Shown here one piece after another: positions 1 to 8,500 of a DNA stretch of 9,130 bases; position 1 is the first letter of the stretch; the number at the start of each line of letters is the position of its first letter. Made by a program: the position numbers and the translations under genes. The notes under the pieces are model-generated. The model saw only the letters and a program-made list of their open reading frames with translations. It had not been told where the DNA came from and searched no databases. The DNA is from JAWLHJ01 sp040904945 (GTDB lineage Bacteria; Gemmatimonadota; Gemmatimonadetes; Longimicrobiales; Gaopeijiaceae): positions 1 to 9,130 of the forward strand of contig JBBDSM010000049.1 of NCBI GenBank assembly GCA_040904945.1. Direction: 5' to 3'.

Positions 1-2
1 TC

Positions 3-1475
3 CTACTCCACGAGAATGTTCAACATCATGCCCATGTCCTCGTGCTCCAGATTGTGGCAGTGCAGGAGGAACAGGCCGCGCTCCGCGGTGAAGCGTACAG
101 CCACGCGAACCGTCTCCTGGGGGAGGATGAGGACCGTGTCTTTCACGCCCTCCTCCCATGGCATGACCTGGCCGCGCCCACCGCTGCGGGTCAGGACTTT
201 GAAGTGGGTGGCGTGGAGGTGCACCGGGTGGGGCAGGACGCTCTGGTTCACGAAGGACCAGATCTCGGTGTCCCCGAAGGGTACCGTCTCGTCCACGCGG
301 GTCATGCCGAAGGCCGTGTCGTTGATGGTGTGGAGCATCATCTCCGATCGGAACACGAAGGTGCGTTCGCGCACCGAGAGGTCGGGGTCTGGTGCCGGAA
401 CCGGCGGCAAGGTTTCGGGAACGGTCGCCTCGTCCTGCACGGCCCGCGTCACCCGGAGCTCCAGAAGCTCGAGGGGTTGGCCCTGGAGGTTGCTCCCTCC
501 CATGAAGCCGGTTCCCCCGGGGATGGAGAACGGGAGCGATCGGAGCACGATGCGGTCGCCCACGGCGTGCGTCCGCAAGTCGAGGAGGAAGTCGATGCGC
601 TCGGCGGGTGCGACATCCACCGCCGTCAGGGTCCTGGGTCGGTCCATGAGGCCGCCGTCGTTCCCGATAAGGACGATGGATCCCTGGTCCTCGCGTCCTA
701 CCCGCAGGATCCGCGCATTGGATCCGTTCAGCAAGCGGAACCGGTAGAGCGCGGTGTCCACCTCCAGGTAAGGGCGCCGGGTGCCGTTCACGAAGGCCTC
801 GGTGCCCATGTAGCCCGCCATGAGATCCGGCCCGGCGGGCTGGTAATAGGGCACGCCCTGAGCATCGACACGGCGGTCCTGCACCACCAACGGGATCTCA
901 CGCTCGCCGGACGGGAGCCCGAGAGCGTCTTCCTCGTCGTCTTCCACGAGGAAGAGTCCGGCGATGCCACGGTACGTCTGCTCCGCTGTCCTCATGTGCG
1001 TATGGGAATGGTACCAGTACGTGCCTGCTCGGGCTTCGACGGTGTACGCATAATCGTAGGAGCCGCCGGGACCGACGGCGAAGCGTGGGTGACCGTCCAT
1101 GGCCTCTGGAGGAGTGAGCCCGTGCCAGTGCAGGATGCAGTCCTGGGGAAGCTGGTTCTGAAGGCTCACGGAGAAAGCCGCGCCCCGTCGCGCCCGGAGC
1201 AATGGGGAAGGGAGACTCCCATTGAGGAGCCAGGCGGGTCCCGAGATGCCTCCTCCAAAGCCGGCGGTGCCGGGAGCGGCCGTGAGGGTGAGCCCCATGG
1301 GCGCCACCTCGTCCGGGAATCGGAGGGGGAATCGTTGGGTGGGATCGATGCTGTCGGCGTCGGAGGGCGACCGGCACGCGGTGAGCCAGGCGGGGAGGGC
1401 CGCGGACCCTCGGGTAGCGATGAGGGCTGCCCCGGACAGCGTGCGGTGAAGGAACTGACGTCGAGTTTCGGGCAT
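3..1475 (-). CDS. Tat-exported multicopper oxidase (CueO/CotA-like), putative lipoprotein
   Basis: The 490-residue protein should oxidise a reducing substrate (Cu(I), phenolics, bilirubin-like compounds or Mn; not decidable here) at a type 1 copper and reduce O2 to water at a trinuclear centre. All four copper motifs are visible: HWHG at 116-119, WYHSHTH at 154-160, HPVHLH at 416-421, and HCHNLEHEDMGM at 472-483. The last supplies type 1 ligands Cys473 and His478, with Met483 in the axial position; the C-terminal motif closely resembles CueO. The chosen ATG gives a twin-arginine signal (TRRQFLH, 4-10), a hydrophobic stretch and a lipobox-like LTAC ending at Cys34, so export is folded via Tat, probably with lipid anchoring. 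The open frame continues far upstream, but that part lies antisense to the next gene and is not protein-like. No clear Shine-Dalgarno precedes the ATG. There is no Met-rich CueO-type insert. The family is certain, the substrate is not. Confidence 0.93.
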   Translation of the reverse strand: MPETRRQFLHRTLSGAALIATRGSAALPAWLTACRSPSDADSIDPTQRFPLRFPDEVAPMGLTLTAAPGTAGFGGGISGPAWLLNGSLPSPLLRARRGAAFSVSLQNQLPQDCILHWHGLTPPEAMDGHPRFAVGPGGSYDYAYTVEARAGTYWYHSHTHMRTAEQTYRGIAGLFLVEDDEEDALGLPSGEREIPLVVQDRRVDAQGVPYYQPAGPDLMAGYMGTEAFVNGTRRPYLEVDTALYRFRLLNGSNARILRVGREDQGSIVLIGNDGGLMDRPRTLTAVDVAPAERIDFLLDLRTHAVGDRIVLRSLPFSIPGGTGFMGGSNLQGQPLELLELRVTRAVQDEATVPETLPPVPAPDPDLSVRERTFVFRSEMMLHTINDTAFGMTRVDETVPFGDTEIWSFVNQSVLPHPVHLHATHFKVLTRSGGRGQVMPWEEGVKDTVLILPQETVRVAVRFTAERGLFLLHCHNLEHEDMGMMLNILVE

Positions 1476-1531
1476 GGCTGGTCCAGCGGGTTGTTTCGCG
1501 TGATGAGGCAGCGCCAGGAGGATGCGGCTCA

Positions 1532-1600
1532 GAAGTTCACAGCGCCAGCCAGACTTCACTTGCCCCCTCGTCGTCCGTCTGCCAGCCTGGTGTGAACTTC
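1532..1600. repeat. Inverted repeat in divergent intergenic region, possible operator
   Basis: The 150-bp gap between the oxidase (minus strand) and the HhH gene (plus strand) holds an exact 10-bp inverted repeat: GAAGTTCACA at 1532-1541 and TGTGAACTTC at 1591-1600, with 49 bp between the arms. A related partial half-site, CTTCAC, lies at 1554-1559. A 9-bp direct repeat, CAGCGCCAG, occurs at 1509-1517 and 1540-1548. The position between divergent genes suggests a regulator-binding region, but it matches no operator I recognise (not a clear CueR or CopY box), and chance is possible. No convincing -35/-10 pair could be assigned on either strand. Confidence 0.35.
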
Positions 1601-1625
1601 CGCTCACCCCCCACCCGGGACCGCG

Positions 1626-2498
1626 ATGTCCGACCGCACCAGCCCCCTGTCCAACCGCGAGATCGTGGAGGCGCTGGACCGCATCGCCGTGCTTCTGGAG
1701 GCTCGGGAAGCCAACCCGTTCCGGGTGGGGAGCTACCGGGGCGCGGCCCGTGAGATCGAGGCGCTGAACCGTTCCGTGGCGGCGATCTACGTGCAGGAAG
1801 GTCCGGGAGCTCTCCAGGACATCCCCGGCGTAGGAGAGGGTATCGCCTCCATCCTCGCAGAGCTCGTGGAGGAGGGGCGCTCGCGGCTGTTGGAGCGTCT
1901 GGAGGCGGAGCAGTCGCCGGAGATGGCGTTCCAGCGACTTCCGGGTGTGGGTCCCAAGCTCGCCGCGCGTATCCATGACGAGCTGGGCGTGAACACGCTG
2001 GAGGACCTGGAGGGCGCGGCTCATGACGGACGGCTGGCTCGGGTCCACGGCATCGGTGCGAAGAAGGCCTCCGGCATCCGCGATGCGCTGGCGGGTATGC
2101 TGGGACGGTCCCGACGTCCACCGGCCGGAGGGCGGTCCGGTCCCGCTGATGTGCCGCCCATCTCCCTCCTCCTGGAGGTGGACGCCGAGTACCGGAGCGC
2201 CGCCGACATGGACGCGCTCCCGCGCATCGCGCCGCGCCGCTTCAATCCCGAGGGGCGGAAGTGGCTGCCCATCTACGAGCTGGAGCGAGACGGCTGGGAC
2301 ATCACGGCGCTCTTCTCCAACACGCGCCGCGCCCACGAGCTCGACCGCACCCGGAACTGGGTGGTGATCTACTACCACCGGAACGGCGACGACGGTCAGG
2401 CCACGGTGGTGACGTCCAACGCCCAGGGGCTCGAGGGCCGCCGGGTGGTGCGGGGTCGTGAGCCTGAGTGCCGGCGGTACTACGCCCGGGGAGGCTGA
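1626..2498 (+). CDS. PolX-N-terminal-like helix-hairpin-helix DNA-binding protein with extra C-terminal domain
   Basis: The 290-residue protein begins with a segment (about 9-50) like the 8-kDa-type helical domain at the N terminus of PolX polymerases, including NPFRVGSYRGAAREI. Three helix-hairpin-helix hairpins follow: IPGVGEGIA at 66-74, LPGVGPKLA at 105-113 and VHGIGAKKA at 140-148. These motifs bind the DNA backbone without sequence specificity. A polar Pro/Arg/Gly linker (about 161-176) leads to a C-terminal domain (about 178-286) with IAPRRFNPEG, TALFSNT, RAHELDRTRNWVVIYY and GRRVVRGREPEC. From memory, similar stand-alone proteins exist in other bacteria under names such as DNA-binding or HhH domain protein; that domain's function is unknown to me. 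The nucleotidyltransferase palm and PHP exonuclease domains of full PolX are absent, so it should not be called a polymerase. A weak GGGA (1617-1620) lies 5 nt before the ATG. It lies 116 bp upstream of addB on the same strand. Confidence 0.85.
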   Translation: MSDRTSPLSNREIVEALDRIAVLLEAREANPFRVGSYRGAAREIEALNRSVAAIYVQEGPGALQDIPGVGEGIASILAELVEEGRSRLLERLEAEQSPEMAFQRLPGVGPKLAARIHDELGVNTLEDLEGAAHDGRLARVHGIGAKKASGIRDALAGMLGRSRRPPAGGRSGPADVPPISLLLEVDAEYRSAADMDALPRIAPRRFNPEGRKWLPIYELERDGWDITALFSNTRRAHELDRTRNWVVIYYHRNGDDGQATVVTSNAQGLEGRRVVRGREPECRRYYARGG

Positions 2499-2614
2499 GG
2501 GCGCCGCGCGGGCGCATAGCATGCTGCATCCCCCACCTTGTGCCCCCAGCCGCCCCTCTCGAGCAGCCCCCCGCGACGTTGTCACACCCTCAGCCTAGAT
2601 TCCGCTCGTCCTGA

Positions 2615-5599
2615 GTGGCTCCCCGTCATCCAACCCCGGACCCCGTGACCCATCGCATCGAGCGCGTCTTCCTCGGCTGGGATCAGCCCCTGCTCCCGCG
2701 AGCCGCGGCCCATCTGATCGATCACTACGCATCGGGTGGCGTGGCCGACCTCCGAGGCGCGACCCTCGTACTTCCAGGCGGGCGGGCCCGCCGGCGCATG
2801 ATCGAGCTGCTGCTGGGCGAGGCCGAGAAGCGCGGCGTCACGCTGGTCCCGCCGACCTCCACCACGGTGGGCGGGCTGCCCGACGCGCTTCATACCAGCC
2901 TGAGGCCCGTGGCCGATGACGCCACCTCCCGGCGGGCTTGGTCGCTCGCGCTCCGCGGCGTCGACCGCACGAGCTTGCAGCAGGTCTTTCCCCGGCTCCC
3001 GAACGCTGGCCACCTGGGCGACTGGGACGAGATCGCCCGACTCCTCGCGGAGCTCCACGAGAGCGTGGCGGGAGAGGGGCATCGGTTCCGGGACGTGGCC
3101 GGGATCTGCAGCTCGGGGATGCTCTTCGACGACGGCCCGCGGTGGCAGACTCTGGCGCTCGTTCAGGAGCGCTACCACCGCATCCTCGACGAGGTCGGGC
3201 TCGTCGACCGCTATGCATCCCGCATGGCCGCGCTCGCCTCGGGTGTGCCCCCGTTCGACCGCGATCTCTGGCTCGTCTCCATCGTGGACCTCCCGGCGGT
3301 CACCCGACGGCTCATCGAAGCGAGCGGCGCCGAGCTGCACGCGCTCGTCCACGCGCCGGAAGGTCTGGAAGACGCTGCGGGCGACGCGTTCGACGCGTTC
3401 GGGCTTCCGCGCGTGGACTACTGGCAAGATGCCCGCGTGCCCCTCACCGACGACAGTGTGTTGCGGGTGGTCGAGAGCCCTGCCGATCAGGCCGACGCCG
3501 TTCTCGATTTTCTCGGCGGGCTGGGTGGCCGGTACGCTGCCGAAGACGTGGTGGCCGCTGTGCACCCGGAGTCGGACGTCGTGCCCTTCCTCGAGCAGCG
3601 GCTCGAGGCCAGGGGCATTCCGCCTCGCTATGCCGCGGGTACACGCCTGGCCCGCACCGGACCCTTGCGCCTCCTCGAGGCCGTGGCCGACTACGCCGAG
3701 GACCATGGATTCCTGGCGTTGGCCGCGCTCCTCCGGCATCCGGACGCCGGGCCGCTGCTCCAGCCGAGTGCTGCGTCTCCCGACCTGCCCACCCGCGTCG
3801 AGGCCATCGATGCGGCGGACCGGTTCTTCAACGAGCACCTGCCGCATCGGCTCCGTGGACACCTTCCGCGCGGACAGCGGCTGGCCGCCCGGTTCCCCGT
3901 CACGGTTCGTGCGCTCGAGCGTGGAGGCCCGCTCAGCAAGCTCGAGGGCCGGCGACGCCTCTCGGAATGGATGCCGGTCGTCCGGGATCTGCTCCTCGTC
4001 GCCTACGGGGAGCGCACGTTGGACCGCAGCAAGCCGGCGCACCGCCACCTGCTGGACGTGCTCGGCCGCGTCCGCGCGGCGGCCGTCTCGCTGGCGACTT
4101 TACCACCGAAGTTGGACGAACCGTGCTCGGGAAGCGCGGCGATCCGGACGCTCCTGCTGGAGCTGCGCAACGAGGCGCTTCCGCCTGATCCCCGACGCGG
4201 CGCGGTCGAGCTGCTGGACTGGCTCGAGATCCCCCTGGACGACGCGCCCGTGGTGATGCTCACGGGGTTCAACGAGGGCCTCCTCCCGAAGTCCGTGACC
4301 GGGCACGCGTTCCTGCCGGACGCGCTCAGGACGCGTCTGGGACTGGTCGACAACCGGGGCCGGATGGCCCGGGATGCCTACCGCCTCACGACCGTGCTGC
4401 ACTCCAAGACGTCCGTGTGCCTCATCGCGGGTCGGCGTACCGGCCAGGGCGATCCGCTTCGCCCGAGCAGGCTCATGTTCCGCATCCCCGAGGAGGAGTT
4501 GGCGGCGCGCGTGCTCGCGTTCTTCAAGAGCGACGGCGTCGCGCCGACCCCGCCCAGCCTGGCCTCGCTGGGGCTCGAGCCGGGCTCTACGAGCGACTTC
4601 ATGGTGCCGCCGGAGCCGGTGCTGGAGCTGACCCTGGAGCAGGTGCCCACCCGGTTCTCCGTCACCGCGTTCAAGTCGATCCTCGCCGATCCGTACCGGT
4701 ACGTCCTGGAGCGCGTCTATGGCCTCGACAGCGTGGACGACGGGGCGCGCGAGATGGACCCCATGGGGTTCGGGACGCTCGTGCACGAGGTGCTGCACCG
4801 GTTCGGGATGTTGGCACTCGAGTCGCCGCCCGCGGTGGACGTCGGCGACGCCGGGGCGGTGCGCACTACGCTTCTGGACATCCTCGAACAGGTGGTCGCC
4901 GAGCGGTTCGGGAACACCGCGCTTCCGGCCGTCGCGCTGCAGGTCGGCCAGCTCGAAGCCCGCCTCGCCGCGTTCGCCGATGCGCAGGCGGCATGGAGCG
5001 CCCAGGGGTGGCGCATCGTCGCCGTCGAGCGGCAGCCCGAAGGCGAAGGCGTCCCGTTCGAGGTCGACGGGGAGCCGGTGTGGCTCCGGGGCCGTATCGA
5101 CCGTATCGACTTCAACCCATCGACCGGGGAGTGGGCGGTGCTCGACTACAAGACGAGCAACAAAGCCGAGACACCGGAGAAGGCGCACCGGAAGGGGAGG
5201 GGAGACCAGAGCCGGTGGGTCGACCTGCAGCTCCCGCTCTACCGCTGGCTCCTCGAGGGGATCGTCGACGCGGACGGCCGTCCGGTGGTCGACGAGGCCG
5301 CCGTCCGACAGGGCAGGGTGAGGTTGGGCTACGTGACGCTCCCGAAGGATACGCGCGATACGGCGTTCCGCTTGGCCGAGTGGACCGACGAGGAGCTCGC
5401 CGACGCCGAGGAGGTGGCGCGCGCCGCGGTGGCCATCCTGCGGGAGGCGAGGTTCGAGTTCGACGCCGCGGTGACGAAGCCGAGCTGGTACGGTGGCGAT
5501 CCTCTCGAGCCGTTGCTGGCGCGGGGTTGGCAGGCCGCGGGCGACGACGACGATGGTGGATGGGACCAGGATGACGGCGGCCCCGGAGACGACCGATGA
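2615..5599 (+). CDS. addB: AddB-like subunit of the AddAB helicase-nuclease
   Basis: This 994-residue protein is the nuclease/scaffold partner of AddA in the complex that resects double-strand ends for RecA loading. The N terminus (LVLPGGRARRR, 51-61) matches the AddB/RecC-type degenerate helicase start; it lacks a Walker A GKT, so it should not hydrolyse ATP. A second inactivated helicase region includes LTGFNEGLLP at 549-558. The C-terminal PD-(D/E)XK nuclease shows His724 in LVHEVLH, GRIDRID at 826-832 (Asp829), DYKTS at 844-848 (Asp844, Lys846) and Gln872/Tyr876 in LQLPLY. Where iron-sulfur AddB proteins carry Cys, this one reads ADPYRY (Asp692) and there is no terminal Cys cluster, as in alphaproteobacterial AddB. 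An Asp-rich tail (977-993) ends the protein. The start is GTG 2615; GTG 2645 (984 residues) is also plausible because the first ten residues are proline-rich and unlike the family. Neither has a clear ribosome site. Its stop overlaps the addA start. Confidence 0.92.
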   Translation: MAPRHPTPDPVTHRIERVFLGWDQPLLPRAAAHLIDHYASGGVADLRGATLVLPGGRARRRMIELLLGEAEKRGVTLVPPTSTTVGGLPDALHTSLRPVADDATSRRAWSLALRGVDRTSLQQVFPRLPNAGHLGDWDEIARLLAELHESVAGEGHRFRDVAGICSSGMLFDDGPRWQTLALVQERYHRILDEVGLVDRYASRMAALASGVPPFDRDLWLVSIVDLPAVTRRLIEASGAELHALVHAPEGLEDAAGDAFDAFGLPRVDYWQDARVPLTDDSVLRVVESPADQADAVLDFLGGLGGRYAAEDVVAAVHPESDVVPFLEQRLEARGIPPRYAAGTRLARTGPLRLLEAVADYAEDHGFLALAALLRHPDAGPLLQPSAASPDLPTRVEAIDAADRFFNEHLPHRLRGHLPRGQRLAARFPVTVRALERGGPLSKLEGRRRLSEWMPVVRDLLLVAYGERTLDRSKPAHRHLLDVLGRVRAAAVSLATLPPKLDEPCSGSAAIRTLLLELRNEALPPDPRRGAVELLDWLEIPLDDAPVVMLTGFNEGLLPKSVTGHAFLPDALRTRLGLVDNRGRMARDAYRLTTVLHSKTSVCLIAGRRTGQGDPLRPSRLMFRIPEEELAARVLAFFKSDGVAPTPPSLASLGLEPGSTSDFMVPPEPVLELTLEQVPTRFSVTAFKSILADPYRYVLERVYGLDSVDDGAREMDPMGFGTLVHEVLHRFGMLALESPPAVDVGDAGAVRTTLLDILEQVVAERFGNTALPAVALQVGQLEARLAAFADAQAAWSAQGWRIVAVERQPEGEGVPFEVDGEPVWLRGRIDRIDFNPSTGEWAVLDYKTSNKAETPEKAHRKGRGDQSRWVDLQLPLYRWLLEGIVDADGRPVVDEAAVRQGRVRLGYVTLPKDTRDTAFRLAEWTDEELADAEEVARAAVAILREARFEFDAAVTKPSWYGGDPLEPLLARGWQAAGDDDDGGWDQDDGGPGDDR
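5585..5588 (+). promoter_or_regulatory. Ribosome binding site of addA, inside addB
   Basis: GGAG lies 7 nt before the ATG at 5596 and within the last codons of addB. It supports the overlapping ATG as the addA start over the in-frame ATG at 5620 and fits translational coupling, which would keep the two subunits near equal amounts. Confidence 0.6.
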
Positions 5600-8500
5600 G
5601 CGTTGAGCCAGGGGTCCCGATGCTTCCCCGCGAGCTGGTGCTGGCTTCGGCCGGATCCGGAAAGACCTACCACCTGTCGAGCCGGATCATCGAGCTTCTG
5701 GCCATGGGGGCGCCCCCCGGTGAGATCCTCGCATCGACGTTCACCCGGAAAGCCGCTGGCGAGATCCTGGACCGGGTGCTGTTGCGCCTCGCCGAGGGCG
5801 CGGCCGATGCGGACAAGGCGCGGGAGCTCGGCCGGGACGCGCACGCCAGCCTGTCCGACCCCTCGGCGTGCCGGTCCCTCTTGTCCCGGCTGGTGGAGGA
5901 CCTCCACCAGATGAACGTGGGCACTCTCGACGCGTTCTTCATCCGTGTCGCTCGTAGCTTCTTTCAGGAGCTCGGGTTGGCGCCGGGATGGACCATCGCC
6001 GACGAGCCCATGGAGGACCGGCTCCGCACGGAAGCCGTGCATGCGGCGCTTGCCGACGTCGACCGGGCCGAGTTCGCGGAAGTCCTCCGCATGGTCAACC
6101 GCGGGGGCGCGAGCCGAAACGTCCACGACGACCTCGTGAAGAAAGTCGACGACCTCGTCCGCATCCGTCGTCAACTCGACCCTCATGCCGTCGATCCCTG
6201 GAGCCCGGACTTCGGCGTAACCGAGCAGCTGACGCCGGAAGAGCTCGCGAGCAGGGCGGGTTCGTTGGCGGACAGGCTGCGGGCACTGGACGTGCCCGTC
6301 ACGAAGAAGGGTACTCCGGTGGTCCGGTGGGTCGGGGCTCGTGACGGCGGTGCGAAGGACATCGCGGCGCTCGACTGGGGTGCCGTCCTTGGCAAAGGTA
6401 TCGGCGCCAAGCTGCTCGAGGACGAGGATGCGTACTGCGGCCATCCCATCACCGAGGACTACGACGAGGTCTACCAGGACGCCATGGAGCTGGTCCGGAT
6501 CGATCTCGCCGCCCACCTCCGCCGCGAAACCGAGGCGCTCGGCCGGCTCGCTGAGCTCCTGGAGACCGCATTCGAGAACGCCCAGCGTCGCCTCGGCGCG
6601 TACCGCTTCGAGGACGTCACGCATCTGCTGGGCGGACCCGATGGGGCCGGCGGCAGGGACGATCTCCACTACCGGCTCGATCAGCAGGTCCGCCACATCC
6701 TGCTCGACGAGTTCCAGGACACGTCGCTCGAACAGTGGCAGGCACTCTCGCCGTTGGCCGACGAGCTGTTGTCCGGGCATCTGGACGAGCGTGCGGGGGT
6801 CATCGTGGCGGATCCCAAGCAGTCCATCTATGGATGGCGGGGTGCGCGCCCGGAGCTCGTGCATCAGGTGGGCAGGCGGTACGCCCTGGCCGGTGACACC
6901 ATGCCCAAGTCCTGGCGCTCGAGCGCCGTCGTGCTCGATTTCGTCGCGGACGTGTTCCGGGATCTCCCCGCCAATACGGTCCTGTCGGAGCTCGACGTGG
7001 GTACGCGCGTGGCGTCGGAGTGGATGGACGATTTCACCGAGTTGGAGCCGGCGTGGGATCTGCCCGGCCACGTCTCCATCCATCTCGCTCCCGCGGACGA
7101 TGGCACCGGCGCCATCCAGCCCAACCTGCTTCGTCGCGCCGCCGAGGTCGTGCGCGATCTGCACGAGGAGATGCCGGGGCGGAGCATCGGGGTGCTGGTG
7201 CGGCAGAACAAGGTTCTGGGGCATCTCATCAACGAGCTCCAGGCGCTCGGCGTCCGGGCCAGCGGAGAGGGTGGAACGCCGCTCACCGACACGCCTCCGG
7301 TCAATGCGCTGCTTTCGCTGCTTCGCCTGGCCGATCACCCAAGCAGTGGCGCCGCCCTGTATCACGTGGCCCGCTCGCCTCTGGGCGAAGTCGTGGGACT
7401 GCATGATCATCGGGACGAAGCTGCGGCCAGCTCCGTAGCCGACCAGGTCCGCCGCCGGCTCGTCACGGACGGGTACGGGCCCACCCTGGGCGCATGGGTG
7501 CGGGCGATCGCCCCCCGGTGCGATGAGCGGGAGGTCCGCCGACTGCTCCAGCTCGTGGGCCTCGGACACCGTTGGGACGAGCGGCCGACGCTTCGCCCGA
7601 GTGACTTCACGCGGTTCGTCGCCCGCGAGTCCGTCGAGGATCCTTCGTCGGCGCCCGTGCGAGTGATGACCATCCACCGGTCGAAGGGCCTCGAGTTCGA
7701 CGTCGTCGTGTTGCCCGAGCTCTACTGCGGCCTGACCGGCAGGGCCAAGGGGGTGACACCGGCGCGGGACCGGGACACGGGCCGCGTCATGAAGGTCTAT
7801 CCTTCGGTGAAGAAGGCGCTCCTGCCGCTGTTCCCCGAGGTCCATCGAGCCGTCGATGAGCTGCAGGCCGCGGACCTTCGTGACGGGCTGAGCCTGCTCT
7901 ACGTGGCGCTCACCCGGGCGCGGTACGCGCTTCACCTCGTCATCCCTCCGGAGGGCGGGAAGGCGAAGCATGGCGCGGCTCTGATCCGTGATGCGCTGGG
8001 CCTGGAGGATGCTTCGGTCGACGGGTCGGGGTTGCTCTGGGAGCGCGGCGACGCGCGGTGGTTCGAGCAGCTGCCTGACGAGGCGGAGCACCCCGAGCCG
8101 GCGCCCTCTGAAGCTCTGACTGCCGCCGCCGGTCCGCTCTTGAGGCCCACGGCATCCGGGCCCGGGCGCAACCTGGCACGCCGGAGCCCGTCGAGCCTGG
8201 AAGGGGGCGTCCGTGTGGACCTGGCCTTCCACCTCAAGCTCGACGCGGGCCCCGCCCTCATGCGCGGCTCGGTGGTGCATGCTTGGTGCGAGGACATCAT
8301 TTGGATCGAGGACGGGGTGCCGGACGACGAGGCCCTTCGTGCGAGGGCACGGAAAGAGGCCCCGGCGATGCACGCCGAAGAGGTGTCCGGGCTGATCGAG
8401 GAGTTCCGGACCTGGATCGCACATCCCGATGTGCGCGGAGCGCTCTCCCGGAGCGCCTATGCCGCGCTACCGGATATCGTCCTGCGGGTGGAGAACGAGA

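Noticed and set aside
42..1595. A 517-codon plus-strand frame antisense to the oxidase
   Set aside because: It is a composition artefact of the GC-rich oxidase gene; no domain is recognisable and the opposite strand encodes conserved copper motifs.
2501..2515. GC hairpin GCGCC-GCGCG-GGCGC after the HhH gene as a terminator
   Set aside because: The stem is only 5 bp and no T-tract follows, so it is not a convincing intrinsic terminator in such GC-rich sequence.
1476..2585. Upstream extension of the oxidase reading frame on the minus strand, giving an 860-residue protein
   Set aside because: The extension is antisense to the HhH gene, low-complexity and unlike any family. The Tat signal at the ATG ending at 1475 marks the real start.
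2579..2601. TTGTCA (2579-2584) and TAGATT (2596-2601) as an addB promoter
   Set aside because: Each box resembles the consensus, but the spacer is only 11 bp, too short for a sigma-70 promoter.
3382..3399. Tandem 9-bp repeat CGACGCGTT x2
   Set aside because: It lies inside addB and encodes the ordinary residues DAFDAF; two copies give no sign of function or mobility.
2582..4048. A 488-codon minus-strand frame antisense to addB
   Set aside because: Same shadow effect; no protein-like motifs and it fully overlaps the AddB coding frame.
5329..8424. A 1031-codon open frame on the minus strand antisense to addA
   Set aside because: It is a shadow of the GC-rich third-position bias of addA. Its translation has no recognisable domain, while addA shows all helicase and nuclease motifs.
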